From the NCBI RefSeq assembly GCF_024508335.1, contig NZ_CP101988.1, positions 1 through 64,000 of the forward strand: a DNA stretch of 64,000 bases. Direction: 5' to 3'. The notes beneath the pieces are model-generated. The model was given only the letters and a program-made list of their open reading frames with translations. It made no database searches and was not told the DNA's origin. Shown here one piece after another: positions 22,130 through 31,702 of the stretch. The translations under genes were made by a program, and so were the position numbers. Source of the DNA: Cellulomonas chengniuliangii (GTDB lineage: Bacteria; Actinomycetota; Actinomycetes; Actinomycetales; Cellulomonadaceae). Every line of letters starts with the position of its first letter. Position 1 is the stretch's first letter.

Positions 22130-24157
22130 CTAGTTGCCCGGCGCCGACGCCGTGGGCGCCGGGATCTGTCCGCCGTTGCCCCCGCCGCCCGACGGGCCCT
22201 TGGAGACGCTCAGCTTGACCGTGGAGCCCTCTTCGAGCTGGGTCCCCTTGCCAGGGCTCGTCGAGATGACGGTGTCCTTCGGCTGGTCGGAGTCGACGTT
22301 CACGCGCTCGGCGTTCAGGCTGACCGCGCCCAAGCGCTGGGCGGCCTCGTTGTAGGTCAGACCCACCAGGCCGTCGGGCACGGTGGGCAGCTCGGGCGCC
22401 GTCGCCACGGTGATCCGCACCTGCGAGCCCTGCTGGACCAACCCCGCCTGACGGTTCTGCTTCACCACGGTGCCGGGGGCCTGGGCGTCGGTCTCCTGCT
22501 CCTCGAACACCGGGGTGAGCTTGAGGCTGAGCAGGGTCTGCTCCGCGGTGGCCTGGGTCTGGCCGGTCAGGTCGGGGAGCTCGACGAGCCCGCTCGCCAC
22601 GAACAACTCGACCGAGGAGTCCTTGGGCACCGACTCGCCCGCGGCGGGCGACGTCTTGGTCACGAGGCCCGCGGCCTGCTCGGGGCTGTTCTCCTGGGTC
22701 ACCTTGCCGACGGAGAGGCCCAGGGCGTCCAGGCGCTCGCGTGCCGCCTCCTGGGAGAGCCCGGCGAGCGACTCCATCTTGACGGAGTCCGGACCGGTCG
22801 AGACGAAGACCGTGACCTCCGAGCCCTCCTCGAGCTGCTCGCCGCCCTTGGGGTTGGTCGCCACGACGTTGCCCTCGGCGATCGAGTCGCTGGCCTGCTC
22901 CTCCTCGACGGGGATGAGGCCGAGCCCGGTGAGGGCCGCTGTCGCCTCAGCCGCAGGGGTGTCCACCAGCGTGGTCGGGATGGTGACCAGCGCCGGAGGG
23001 TCCTCGGTGTTCTGGCTGATCAGGATCGCGGCGATGCCGATCACCGCGGCCAGAGCCACCCCGATCAACGTCCACAGCAGCCACCGCTTCTTGGGGGCCT
23101 CGTCCTCGGGGGGAGTCGTCGGCTGCTCGGGCAGGCCGGCGCCCGGGCCGCCCGGGCCGGTGAGGCCCCACGGCGGCGTCCCCGCGGCGGGAGGCGCGCC
23201 CTGCATGACCTGCGTGGCGCCCGGCGTGGCTCCCAGCACCTGGGTCGTGTCGCCGGCGCCGGCGGCCATCAGCGCGCCGACGGGCGGGGCGCTGACGTGG
23301 CCGCCGCGCACCGCGGCCTCGAGGTCGGAGCGGAACTCCGCCGCCGTCGAGTAGCGCTCCTCGCGGTCCTTCGCGAGGGCCTTGAGCGTGATGCGGTCGA
23401 GCGTCTCGGGGATGTCCGAGGCGATCGAGCTGGGGGTGGGAGCGGCCTCGCGCACGTGCTGGTAGGCGACGGCCACGGGGGAGTCGCCGATGAACGGCGG
23501 ACGGCCGGTGAGCAGCTCGAAGAGCAGGCAGCCCGTCGAGTACAGGTCGGACCGGGCGTCGACCGTCTCGCCGCGGGCCTGCTCGGGGGACAGGTACTGC
23601 GCGGTGCCGATCACGGCCTGCGTCTGCGTCATGGTGGCGGCGGAGTCGGCGACGGCGCGCGCGATGCCGAAGTCCATCACCTTGACCGCGCCCGTCGGCG
23701 TGAGCATCACGTTGGCGGGCTTGATGTCCCGGTGCACGATGCCGGCGTGGTGCGAGTACTCGAGAGCCGAGAGGACGCCCGCGGTGATCTCCGCGGCCTC
23801 CTCGATCGGCACGGCGTTGCCGTCGCGCAGGATGTCGCGGACGGTGTGCCCCTCGACGTATTCCATGACGATGAAGGGGACGTGCGCGACGACCCCGGAG
23901 GCCTCCGTGACGACGTCCTCGCCGGTGTCGTACACGGCGACGATCGCCGGGTGGTTCAGGGACGCCGCTGCCTGGGCCTCGCGGCGGAAACGCGCCTGGA
24001 ACGACGGGTCGCGCGCCAGGTCGGAGCGCAGCACCTTGATCGCGACGGTGCGCCCGAGGCGGGTGTCGTGCCCGATGTGCACCTCGGCCATGCCGCCGCG
24101 CCCGATGAGCTCGCCGACCTCGTATCGTCCGGCGAGGATCCGGGATCCGTCGTCCAT
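22130..24157 (-). CDS. pknB: Serine/threonine kinase PknB with four PASTA domains
   Basis: A transmembrane kinase that senses muropeptides or lipid II and controls growth and division. The kinase domain (about 11-275) has the glycine loop GRGGMAEV, catalytic lysine K42, HRDIKPAN at 143-150, DFG and activation-loop threonines T176, T178 and T180 like the autophosphorylated ones in mycobacterial PknB. A Pro/Gly-rich linker, one membrane segment (RWLLWTLIGVALAAVIGIAA) and four extracellular PASTA repeats follow. Two starts are possible: GTG at 24160, overlapping the pknA stop, or ATG at 24157, chosen here (675 residues). It is the last gene of the fhaA-pknB operon. Confidence 0.96.
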   Translation of the reverse strand: MDDGSRILAGRYEVGELIGRGGMAEVHIGHDTRLGRTVAIKVLRSDLARDPSFQARFRREAQAAASLNHPAIVAVYDTGEDVVTEASGVVAHVPFIVMEYVEGHTVRDILRDGNAVPIEEAAEITAGVLSALEYSHHAGIVHRDIKPANVMLTPTGAVKVMDFGIARAVADSAATMTQTQAVIGTAQYLSPEQARGETVDARSDLYSTGCLLFELLTGRPPFIGDSPVAVAYQHVREAAPTPSSIASDIPETLDRITLKALAKDREERYSTAAEFRSDLEAAVRGGHVSAPPVGALMAAGAGDTTQVLGATPGATQVMQGAPPAAGTPPWGLTGPGGPGAGLPEQPTTPPEDEAPKKRWLLWTLIGVALAAVIGIAAILISQNTEDPPALVTIPTTLVDTPAAEATAALTGLGLIPVEEEQASDSIAEGNVVATNPKGGEQLEEGSEVTVFVSTGPDSVKMESLAGLSQEAARERLDALGLSVGKVTQENSPEQAAGLVTKTSPAAGESVPKDSSVELFVASGLVELPDLTGQTQATAEQTLLSLKLTPVFEEQETDAQAPGTVVKQNRQAGLVQQGSQVRITVATAPELPTVPDGLVGLTYNEAAQRLGAVSLNAERVNVDSDQPKDTVISTSPGKGTQLEEGSTVKLSVSKGPSGGGGNGGQIPAPTASAPGN

Positions 24158-24159
24158 CA

Positions 24160-25527
24160 CTAGACGTCCTTCGCTGTCGTCGTTCCGGCGCCGTCCGCGG
24201 TGGCGGTCGGCGCACGCTCGGTGATCATCCCATCGTCAGGGCCCGGAGAAGGGTATCTGGGCATGCTGACTACTGGGACAGCCCCGGCGTGCAGGGTTGT
24301 CGTGGCTGTGACCTGCTGTTCTGTGCCGCCGGTCGACTCAGCCCGGGTGAGCCTATCGGCGACGACGGCCCCTAGGATCGCGACGACCAGCAACATCAGC
24401 GCCATCACCGGCCAGGTCAGGCGCCCGATCCGGATCCCACTGGTGGCCGGGCCGCGGCGCAAGGGCTTGGCCTCCGCGCGGTGCGAGCCGGCAGGGCGTC
24501 GCGCCTCGGGCCCGTCGCGCAGCTCTCGGCGCGGGGGGTAGGACGGCGGCGGCAGCTCCTCGCGGGACTTCGGCGAGTCGGCGCGGGACCGCACGGCTAT
24601 GTCGCGATCGGCGACGGACGCCTGGGCGGGGACCTCGCCGGCCGACACCACGGGCCTCTCCCGCTGCGCGGCCGGGTCGGCCACGATCACGGACATCCCG
24701 GTGGGCGGCGTCTTCTCGACCATCGCGTCCAAGGTGCGCGCGAGGGCGGCGGCGGAGCGCGGGCGCTCGGCCGGGTCCTTCGACAGCAGCCGCATGACGA
24801 TGTCCGCGAGCCGGGGGTCCACCGAGGCGGGCAGCGGGGGCACGGGGGAGTTCACGTGCGCGACGGCGATGTCCACAGCGGTCGGGCCTGTGAACGGGCG
24901 GTTCCCGGCCAGCGACTCGTACGCGACGATGCCCAGGGAGTACAGGTCCGATGCGGGCGTCGCGGGCTTGCCGACAGCCTGCTCGGGGGACAGGTACTGC
25001 GCGGTGCCCATCACCATGCCGGTGGCCGTCATCGGCACCTGGTTGGTGGCCAGGGACACCCCGAAGTCGGTGATCTTCACCCGCCCGGCGCGCCCGAGCA
25101 GGATGTTGCCGGGCTTCACGTCCCGGTGCACCACGCCTGCCACGTGCGCGGCGTGCAGCGCGCGGGAGGTCTGCGCGAGGATCCGGAGCAGCCGCTGCAT
25201 GGGCAGCACGGGCTCTCGCTCGAGCAGGTCGCTCATCGGCTCGCCGAGGACGAGCTCCATGATGAGGAACGCCGAGCCCTCCTGCTCCCCGTAGTCGTAG
25301 AGCTGGGCGATGTTCTGGTGCGACAGCGACGCCGAATTGCGGGCCTCGGTGCGGAACCGCTTGATGAACCCGGGGTCGCCGGCGAACTCCTCGCGCAGCA
25401 CCTTGACGGCGACGTCACGGGCCAGGGCGTCGTCGTGCCCCACCCAGACCTCGCCCATCCCGCCCACGGCGATCTCCCGCACCAGGCGGTAGCGCTCGCC
25501 GAGCATCGTGCCCGTCATCGGCCTCAT
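24160..25527 (-). CDS. pknA: Serine/threonine kinase PknA-like
   Basis: A second transmembrane kinase of the division operon. The 455-residue protein starts MRPMTGTMLGERYRLV. The kinase domain (about 12-275) has GGMGEVWVG, VHRDVKPGNILL, ITDFGVS and GTAQYLSPEQ. The intracellular linker is long and basic, and one membrane segment (WPVMALMLLVVAILGAVVA) is followed by a short outside tail of about 60 residues. There are no PASTA repeats, as in mycobacterial PknA. The ATG overlaps the pbpA stop (ATGA); an in-frame extension upstream reads through pbpA in another frame and is not real. Confidence 0.94.
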   Translation of the reverse strand: MRPMTGTMLGERYRLVREIAVGGMGEVWVGHDDALARDVAVKVLREEFAGDPGFIKRFRTEARNSASLSHQNIAQLYDYGEQEGSAFLIMELVLGEPMSDLLEREPVLPMQRLLRILAQTSRALHAAHVAGVVHRDVKPGNILLGRAGRVKITDFGVSLATNQVPMTATGMVMGTAQYLSPEQAVGKPATPASDLYSLGIVAYESLAGNRPFTGPTAVDIAVAHVNSPVPPLPASVDPRLADIVMRLLSKDPAERPRSAAALARTLDAMVEKTPPTGMSVIVADPAAQRERPVVSAGEVPAQASVADRDIAVRSRADSPKSREELPPPSYPPRRELRDGPEARRPAGSHRAEAKPLRRGPATSGIRIGRLTWPVMALMLLVVAILGAVVADRLTRAESTGGTEQQVTATTTLHAGAVPVVSMPRYPSPGPDDGMITERAPTATADGAGTTTAKDV

Positions 25528-26984
25528 GAGCCCAGCACCGCCTGCATGACCGCTTTCGCGATGGGCGCCGCCACCTTGCCGCCGGTCGCCTCGTTGCCGG
25601 TGCTTCCGCCGTGCTCCACGATCACCGCGACGGCGACCTTCGGGTCGTCGGCGGGGGCGAAGCCGGTGAACCAGGCGTGCGGCGACTGGTCGCTCGTGGT
25701 CTCGGCGGTGCCCGTCTTGCCGGCCACCCGCACGCCGGGGATCTTCGCCGAGGTCCCGGTGCCGCTGTCCACGACCGACACCATCATGTCGGTCAGCGCC
25801 GAGGCGGTCTGCGCAGAGATGGCCCGGCGGAACACCGACGGCTTCGTCTGCGAGATGACGTCGAGGTCGGCGGTGCGGACCGTGGCCACGGTGTACGGGG
25901 TCATGACCTCGCCGCCGTTGGCGATGCCGGCGGAGATCATCGCCATCTGCATCGGCGTGACGCGGACGTCCTGCTGGCCGATCGCGGACTTCGCGAGCTT
26001 GGCGGGGTCGAGGTCCTCGTTGGGCGGGAAGTAGCTCTTCGTGACCGACATGGGGATGCTCAGCGACTCGTCGAAGCCGAACTTCTTCGCCTGGTCGCGG
26101 ATCGCGTCCGCCCCGACGTCCATGCCGAGCTTGCCGAACGCGGTGTTGCAGGAGACCCGGATGGCGTCGCTCAGCGTCGTCTGGCCGCCCGAGCCGCACG
26201 ACGCGCCGCCGTAGTTGCGCAGCGTGGCTGACGTCTGCGGCAGGGCCAGCTCGTCCGGCGCGTCGATGAGCGAGTCGGCCGAGTACTGGCCGCTCTCGAG
26301 CGCCGCTGCGGCTGTGACCAGCTTGAACGTGGATCCCGGCGGGTAGGTCTTGCCCTTGAGCGCCTTGTCCACGAGGGGGTCGTTCGGGGCGGCGTTCAGA
26401 TCTGAGTACGCGGTGCGCGCGGCGGCGATGTCGTGCGTGGCCAGGGAGTTCGGGTCGAACCCGGGCGTCGAGACGAGCGCCAGCACGGCGCCGGTGGACG
26501 GGTCGAGGGCGACGACGGCGCCCACCTGGTCGCCCAGCGCGTCCCACGCGGCCTGCTGGGCCGCCGGGTTCAACGTGAGCTCGACCGAGGAGCCCTGCGG
26601 CTGCTTGCCGGTGATGAGGTCCTGCACCCGGCTGAGGAACAGCGAGTCGGAGCTGCCGGTCAGCACGTCGTTCTCGGCCGACTCGATGCCGGTGCGGCCG
26701 TTCACGATCGAGTAGAAGCCCGTCACCGACGAGTAGAGCGCGCCGGGCGCGTAGATGCGCTGGTAGCCGAACGCGTCGTCCACCGGCTCGGACCACGCGA
26801 TGGGCGTCCCCGCCACGATGATCGGCCCACGCGGGTTGCCGAACTCGCGGTACAGGGTGCGCACGTTGCGCGAGTCGTTGTTCAGGCTGTCCGCCTGGAC
26901 GAACTGCACCCAGGACGTGCCGACCATCAGCACGAGGAACATGGTGACGACGACCAGCGACAGGCGCCGCAGGGGGGTGTTCAC
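25524..26984 (-). CDS. pbpA: Penicillin-binding protein A (class B transpeptidase)
   Basis: Cross-links peptidoglycan. The 486-residue protein has an N-terminal membrane anchor (LSLVVVTMFLVLMVGTSW), a PBP dimerisation region and a transpeptidase domain with S218-TF-K221, S278-C-N280 and K423-T-G425. All three motifs of an active class B PBP are present. It overlaps both neighbours by 4 bases (GTG start inside the rodA stop, stop inside the pknA start). Partner of the adjacent SEDS glycosyltransferase, as in mycobacteria. Confidence 0.96.
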   Translation of the reverse strand: MNTPLRRLSLVVVTMFLVLMVGTSWVQFVQADSLNNDSRNVRTLYREFGNPRGPIIVAGTPIAWSEPVDDAFGYQRIYAPGALYSSVTGFYSIVNGRTGIESAENDVLTGSSDSLFLSRVQDLITGKQPQGSSVELTLNPAAQQAAWDALGDQVGAVVALDPSTGAVLALVSTPGFDPNSLATHDIAAARTAYSDLNAAPNDPLVDKALKGKTYPPGSTFKLVTAAAALESGQYSADSLIDAPDELALPQTSATLRNYGGASCGSGGQTTLSDAIRVSCNTAFGKLGMDVGADAIRDQAKKFGFDESLSIPMSVTKSYFPPNEDLDPAKLAKSAIGQQDVRVTPMQMAMISAGIANGGEVMTPYTVATVRTADLDVISQTKPSVFRRAISAQTASALTDMMVSVVDSGTGTSAKIPGVRVAGKTGTAETTSDQSPHAWFTGFAPADDPKVAVAVIVEHGGSTGNEATGGKVAAPIAKAVMQAVLGS

Positions 26985-28483
26985 GCGTCATCACCTCGCA
27001 TCTCGTCGATCCGTTCGGTCGGCCTGGTGTCCGATGCCTGTGGTGCCTCGGCCTCGCGGGCCGAGCGCGACGGGCGGGCTGGCCCACCGGCAGATCCGAC
27101 GATCTGGACCGGCGCCGGGGACCCGTGCGGTGGAGTGGCGGCGACGTGGCCCTGCACGACCCCCGGCGGACGACGGGCGTCATCGGAGATGCGCAGCAGC
27201 AACGCCACGATGATCCAGTTGGCGAGCAACGAGGATCCACCGTAGGCCAGGAACGGCGTCGTCAGGCCGGTCAGCGGGATGATCCGCGTGATCCCGCCGA
27301 CCACCACGAAGCACTGGAACGCGACGACGAACGCGAGCCCGCCGGCCAGCAACTTGCCGAACCCGTCCCGGACCCCGATCGCGGTGCGCATGCCGCGCTC
27401 CGCGAGGACCAGGTAGACCAGCAGGATCGCGAGCACACCGGTCAGGCCCAGCTCCTCGCCGAGCGAGGCGAAGATGAAGTCGGACTCCGCGTACGGCACC
27501 AGGTCGGGCCGGCCGGCGCCCCACCCCGTGCCGAACAGCCCGCCGCTGGCCAGCCCGAACAGCCCTCGGACGAGCTGGCCCGAGCCGCCGGGGGAGCGGT
27601 TGAAGATGTCGTGGTCGAGGGCGTGGAGCCAGACGTCGAAACGGGCTCCGACGTGCGGGAACGCGGACGCCGCGACACCCGCGCCGACCACGAACATGCT
27701 GAGGCCGATGAGCACCCAGCTGAGCCGCTCCGTGGCGACGTACAGCATCGCGACGAACAGCCCGAAGAACAGCAGCGACGTGCCCAGGTCGCGCTCGGAG
27801 ACCAGGACGGCCAACGACGCCGCCCACGCGATGATGATGGGCCCCAGGTCGCGGATGCGGGGGAGCTGCAGGCCCAGCACCTTCGGGCCGGCCAGCGCGA
27901 GCGTGTCGCGGTTGGTGACGAGGTATCCGGCGAAGAACACGGCCAGCGCGATCTTGCCCAGCTCGGCGGGCTGCAGCGAGAACGGGCCGAGCCGGATCCA
28001 GATGTTCGCGCCGTTGATCTGGGCTCCCAGCCCGGGGACCAGCGGCAGCACCACCAGCACCAGGCCGGCGATCATCGCGGTGTAGGTGTACCGGCGCAGC
28101 GTGCGGTGGTCGCGCAGCAGCACGATGACGGCCCCCGCGAGCACCACCGACACGGCGGTCCACCCGAGCTGCCGGGTCGCGAACGACGCGTCCTCGGCCA
28201 GGTCCAGCCGGTAGATCATCGCCAGGCCGATGCCGTTGAGCGCCACCACGGCCGGCATGATCACCGGGTCCGCGTAGGGCGCGCGCCACCGCAGCACCGC
28301 GTGCAGCCCCAGGCCGAGCACCGTCATGCCGACGCCGTAGCCGACGACGTCTGCCGGCACCTCACCCGTCACCCCGATCCCGACCAGGGCGTACGCGGCG
28401 ATCCCGATCGCCAGGGCGAGGGCGAGCAAGCCGAGCTCGATCCCCCTGCCCGGCCGGACGCGGTGCGGCTGGACGGTGGCCAT
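26981..28483 (-). CDS. rodA: SEDS family glycosyltransferase, RodA/FtsW type
   Basis: A membrane enzyme that polymerises lipid II into glycan strands together with a class B PBP. The 500-residue protein has about ten to twelve membrane segments and the SEDS signatures NGANIWIRLGPFSLQPAELG, SERDLGTSLLFFGLF and LTGLTTPFLAYGGSSLLANW. The C-terminal 80 residues are a charged, disordered cytoplasmic tail. The ATG at 28483 overlaps the pstP stop. Its pairing with pbpA points to RodA and not the divisome FtsW, but sequence alone does not settle this. Confidence 0.93.
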   Translation of the reverse strand: MATVQPHRVRPGRGIELGLLALALAIGIAAYALVGIGVTGEVPADVVGYGVGMTVLGLGLHAVLRWRAPYADPVIMPAVVALNGIGLAMIYRLDLAEDASFATRQLGWTAVSVVLAGAVIVLLRDHRTLRRYTYTAMIAGLVLVVLPLVPGLGAQINGANIWIRLGPFSLQPAELGKIALAVFFAGYLVTNRDTLALAGPKVLGLQLPRIRDLGPIIIAWAASLAVLVSERDLGTSLLFFGLFVAMLYVATERLSWVLIGLSMFVVGAGVAASAFPHVGARFDVWLHALDHDIFNRSPGGSGQLVRGLFGLASGGLFGTGWGAGRPDLVPYAESDFIFASLGEELGLTGVLAILLVYLVLAERGMRTAIGVRDGFGKLLAGGLAFVVAFQCFVVVGGITRIIPLTGLTTPFLAYGGSSLLANWIIVALLLRISDDARRPPGVVQGHVAATPPHGSPAPVQIVGSAGGPARPSRSAREAEAPQASDTRPTERIDEMRGDDA

Positions 28484-29763
28484 CAGCCGGTCGCCACCGA
28501 GGCTGTGCGGGCGTCGTCCTCGAGCATGCGCACCCGGTCGCGGGCGTCCTGCAGGGAGTCGGCGGGGATGGTCTGGTCGAGCCGGTCACGGACGTACGCG
28601 GGCAGGTCCTGGGCGGGCATGGTCGAGCTCTCCAGCGGGGTGGACAGCGTGATCGGGCCGATGGTCTGCGGGATGCCGCGGTAGATCGTCACCACGTCAT
28701 CGGTGACGCCCACGTAGTACTGGGTCTGGGTCCACCGGTAGCCGAGGTACCCGGCGCCGCCGAGGACTCCGACCAGCAGCACGCTGAGCAGCGTGGTGAT
28801 CACGCGGCGACGGCGCCGACGACCAGGGTCGACGTCGTCCTGCGGGGCGTCCTCGTCCTCAGGGTCGGTGGGCTGGCCGTCCTCGTCGCCGCGGGCGGCG
28901 GCCGCGGCCTGCTTGCTGAGCGTCGCGGCGCGGGCCGCGGGGCCGTCGGCGGCCGCGGTGGGACGGTGCCGGGTCGACGCGGCGGAGCCGACCACGCTGG
29001 CAGCCGTCGACGGGCCGGTGCCGTCGGGCACGTCGTCCAGCTCGACGACGTCCGCGACGATGACCGTCACGTTGTCGCCGCCGCCGGCGCGGAGGGCGAG
29101 CTGCACCAGCCGGTCGGCGCACACGTCGACGTCGGCGATGGTGCGCATGGTGTCCGCGATGGTGTCCGCGCTGACGAAGCCGGACAGGCCGTCCGAGCAG
29201 AGCAGCCACCTGTCGCCGGGGCGGGCCTCACGCACCGACAGGTCCGGGGCGACATCCGGCTCGAAGTCGCCGAGCACCCGCATGACGACCGATCGCTGCG
29301 GGTGGTGCTCCGCCTCCTCGGCGGTGATCTTGCCGGTGTTCACCAGGTGCTGCACGAACGTGTGGTCGGTGGTGACCTGCGACAACGCGCCGTCGCGGAG
29401 CAGGTAGCCCCGCGAGTCGCCCAGGTGCACCATCGCCAGCTTGTTGCCCGCCCGCAGGATGGCCGTGACGGTGGTGCCCATGCCGGTCAGGTCGGGGTCG
29501 GAGTGCGTGCGCGCCACGATCTCGTCGCGGGCCGCCTCGAGCGCGCGCTCCAGCTCGTCGAGCGCGTCGTCGGGCCCATGGGACTCGCCGTCCAGCGGGG
29601 CCAGCGCTGCGACCGCCACCGACGAGGCGACGTCCCCGCCCGCGTGGCCGCCCATGCCGTCTGCGACGACGAGCAGGTGCGGGCCCGCATAGGCGGAGTC
29701 CTGGTTGTTGGAGCGGACCAGCCCGATGTCGGACCTGGCCGCATAACGCAGCGCGATGGACAC
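28483..29763 (-). CDS. pstP: PP2C serine/threonine phosphatase PstP
   Basis: Reverses phosphorylation by PknA and PknB. The 426-residue protein has a PP2C domain (about 5-240) with the metal-binding runs RSNNQDSAY and VVADGMGGHAGGD (D35) and a later GGGDNVTVI. A linker rich in Ala, Pro and acidic residues follows, then one membrane segment (about 310-330) and an outside domain of about 95 residues. The GTG at 29763 lies 6 bases after the fhaB stop codon with AGAGG upstream. It is the only phosphatase in the operon. Confidence 0.95.
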   Translation of the reverse strand: MSIALRYAARSDIGLVRSNNQDSAYAGPHLLVVADGMGGHAGGDVASSVAVAALAPLDGESHGPDDALDELERALEAARDEIVARTHSDPDLTGMGTTVTAILRAGNKLAMVHLGDSRGYLLRDGALSQVTTDHTFVQHLVNTGKITAEEAEHHPQRSVVMRVLGDFEPDVAPDLSVREARPGDRWLLCSDGLSGFVSADTIADTMRTIADVDVCADRLVQLALRAGGGDNVTVIVADVVELDDVPDGTGPSTAASVVGSAASTRHRPTAAADGPAARAATLSKQAAAAARGDEDGQPTDPEDEDAPQDDVDPGRRRRRRVITTLLSVLLVGVLGGAGYLGYRWTQTQYYVGVTDDVVTIYRGIPQTIGPITLSTPLESSTMPAQDLPAYVRDRLDQTIPADSLQDARDRVRMLEDDARTASVATG

Positions 29764-29769
29764 GGGGGG

Positions 29770-30279
29770 CTACCTCTGCAGCTCGAGCACGCTCTGACCC
29801 ACGCGCACCTGCATACCGGGTGGCACGGGAGTGGGCTGGTCGACGCGCTGGTCACCGAGGAAGGTGCCGTTGGTCGAACCCAGGTCCTCGACCCACCACT
29901 GGTCGGCCTGGGGGAAGATCCGGGCGTGCCGCGACGAGGAGTAGTCGTCGTCCAGCACGAGCGTGCACGAGGGCGCCCGGCCGATCAGCACGGCCGACGT
30001 GCCCAACGGGAGGGTGGTGCCGCGCAGCGGGCCCTCGGTCACCACCAGCCGGGTGGGACCCGCGGGGGTGCGCGACTGGCGACCGCCGCCGACGACGACG
30101 CGCGGGGCCTCGCCGTTGCCCGACGCGGGAGCGGCGGCCTGGCGGGCCGAGCGGACGCGACGGTCGACGATCTTGGTGCCGTACAGGTCGCGGCGCAGCA
30201 CGCTGATGGCAGACAGCACGAAGACCCACAGGAGCACCAGGTACCCCACGCGCAGCAGCGTGACTGTCAGCTCACTCAT
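29770..30279 (-). CDS. fhaB: FHA-domain membrane protein FhaB/FipA
   Basis: Binds phosphothreonine and links the kinases to the divisome. The 169-residue protein has an N-terminal membrane segment (about 8-27, VGYLVLLWVFVLSAISVL), a basic linker and a C-terminal FHA domain (about 80-165) with VLIGRAPSCTLVL, SSSRHARI and DLGSTNGTFLGD, which form the phosphopeptide pocket. It is second in the minus-strand operon, 9 bases after fhaA. Confidence 0.94.
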   Translation of the reverse strand: MSELTVTLLRVGYLVLLWVFVLSAISVLRRDLYGTKIVDRRVRSARQAAAPASGNGEAPRVVVGGGRQSRTPAGPTRLVVTEGPLRGTTLPLGTSAVLIGRAPSCTLVLDDDYSSSRHARIFPQADQWWVEDLGSTNGTFLGDQRVDQPTPVPPGMQVRVGQSVLELQR

Positions 30280-30288
30280 GCGGCCCGA

Positions 30289-30999
30289 TCACTGGTCCTG
30301 GTCATCGGCCGACTCACCCGTCCAGAACATGATGCGGGTGCGGCCGATCGTGAGGGTGTTGCCGTCGAGCAGCGTCGCCGCCGGCACCTGATGCCCCTCG
30401 ACGAACAAGCCGTTGGTCGAGCCCAGGTCGCTGGCCACCACACCCTCCGGGGTGACCCGGATCTCCAGGTGACGGCGCGAGACGCCCGGGTCGTCCACGA
30501 TGATGTCCGCCTCGGAGCCGCGGCCGATCACTGTGACAGGGCCCGTCAGCAGGTACCGCTGGCCGTCGATGTCCACCAGCGGGTGCCGCGGGCTCGGCGC
30601 CGACGTGGTCGCCGGGGCCACCGCGCCGCGGATCGTGGCGCTGCGCACCCGGAACCGGCCCGTCTCCAGGTCCTCGTGCTCCAGGAACGTCACCGTCACC
30701 GGGCCCACGAACGCGTACCGCTGGCTCGACGCGTGCTCCGTGACGTTCGCCGCGAGCTCGTCGGCCAACGCCTCCGAGCCCCACGCCTCCACCTGCTCGT
30801 AGTCCACAGGGGACAGTTCGATTGTGAACTCGTTGGGGATCACCGTGCGGTCGCGGTCCACCACCGCCGCGCGGTCGTCCACCTCGCGGCGCAGCGCGCT
30901 CGCGAGCTCGACAGGCTTCACCTCGGAACGGAACGCCTTGGCGAAGGCGTTGTTCACCACGCGCTCCACAGAGTGCTCGAACTTGTCGAGGATGCCCAC
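30289..30999 (-). CDS. fhaA: FHA-domain protein FhaA (DUF3662)
   Basis: First gene of the kinase/cell-wall operon. The 236-residue product (from the GTG at 30999, with the very strong site AAGGAGGTGG) has an N-terminal DUF3662 domain (about 1-120, VGILDKFEHSVERVVNNAFA) and a C-terminal FHA domain (about 145-230) with VIGRGSEADIIVDD, VSRRHLEI and DLGSTNGLFVEG. In mycobacteria FhaA binds phosphorylated MviN and regulates peptidoglycan synthesis. The usual central disordered region is short here. Confidence 0.94.
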   Translation of the reverse strand: MGILDKFEHSVERVVNNAFAKAFRSEVKPVELASALRREVDDRAAVVDRDRTVIPNEFTIELSPVDYEQVEAWGSEALADELAANVTEHASSQRYAFVGPVTVTFLEHEDLETGRFRVRSATIRGAVAPATTSAPSPRHPLVDIDGQRYLLTGPVTVIGRGSEADIIVDDPGVSRRHLEIRVTPEGVVASDLGSTNGLFVEGHQVPAATLLDGNTLTIGRTRIMFWTGESADDQDQ

Positions 31000-31379
31000 G
31001 CCTCCACCTCCTTCAGGTGCTCCTACGCTGGTCGTCGGGCTTGATCGTATCCACGGACACCGCTCAGGACCCCCGTTCGGCTGGCACTGGGCGCCCGCGT
31101 GGCGGAGTCTGGGCTGGCCACACGCCACGCGACCTGTGTGCAGGTGTCCAACTATGTCCGGGTCGACGACGTGATGACCTGCACGTCAGTCCCATGCGAC
31201 AAGCATCACTGTCCAACCTGGGAGTGGTCGGCGCCCCGGGCGCGTCCCCGTTCCGCAGTGCCCTGACCTCGTCTGATGTCGCCACAGAGCGAGACCGGCG
31301 GTCGTGCCAGCGAGGCGCGGAACGCCTCCGAGGGCGGCGTGGGGGACCCCCTCCGCATCGTGCTAATCTTCTGCAGCAC
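31000..31379. other. Gene-free stretch between fhaA and tRNA-Leu
   Basis: No gene recognised. It must hold the minus-strand promoter of the fhaA-pknB operon; GGATACGAT on the minus strand near 31045-31055 could be a -10 region. TAATCT at 31364-31369 could be the -10 of tRNA-Leu. Confidence 0.45.
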
Positions 31380-31462
31380 GCGCGAGTGGCGGAACGGCAG
31401 ACGCGCTGGCTTCAGGTGCCAGTGTCCGAAAGGGCGTGGGGGTTCAAATCCCCCCTCGCGCA
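31380..31462 (+). tRNA. tRNA-Leu (anticodon CAG)
   Basis: The 83-base class II tRNA has acceptor stem GCGCGAG/CTCGCGC, anticodon loop TTCAGGT with CAG, a long variable arm (TGTCCGAAAGGGCGTG) and T-arm with GTTCAAATC. CCA is not encoded. It borders an accessory-looking patch, but I saw no repeat of its 3' end downstream and no integrase. Confidence 0.97.
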
Positions 31463-31502
31463 CGTGGGGTCTTGGGGCAACCAAGGCCAAGTAGTCCGGA
31501 TG

Positions 31503-31533
31503 ACTCCCGGCAGGACGAGATCCTGCCGGGAGT
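31503..31533 (+). terminator. Terminator after tRNA-Leu
   Basis: A perfect 13-bp stem (31503-31515 with 31521-31533) and loop CGAGA, followed by TTCTGGTTT. Confidence 0.8.
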
Positions 31534-31564
31534 TTCTGGTTTGAGCGCGCCGCCAGGTGCTTGA

Positions 31565-31576
31565 CTAGCGCGCTAG
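31565..31576. repeat. 12-bp perfect palindrome
   Basis: CTAGCGCGCTAG, directly followed by CGCGCC. It lies at the left edge of the accessory patch. CTAG is rare in high-GC actinobacterial DNA, and two copies in 12 bases stand out. Role unknown. Confidence 0.5.
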
Positions 31577-31702
31577 CGCGCCATTGCTCCCGCTTTGCAT
31601 GAGCCGTCAGGCCGCGGCGAGTTCCGCACGCACGCCACCCAGACCGGTCACCGTGATGGTGCCGGTCTAGCGGAGTCTCGTGGAGCTAAGGGACTCGATG
31701 CG

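Noticed and set aside
24160-27240. 1026-codon minus-strand frame including PknA
   Set aside because: Only the last 455 codons from 25527 are the kinase. The upstream part lies antisense-in-strand over pbpA and rodA in another frame and has shadow composition.
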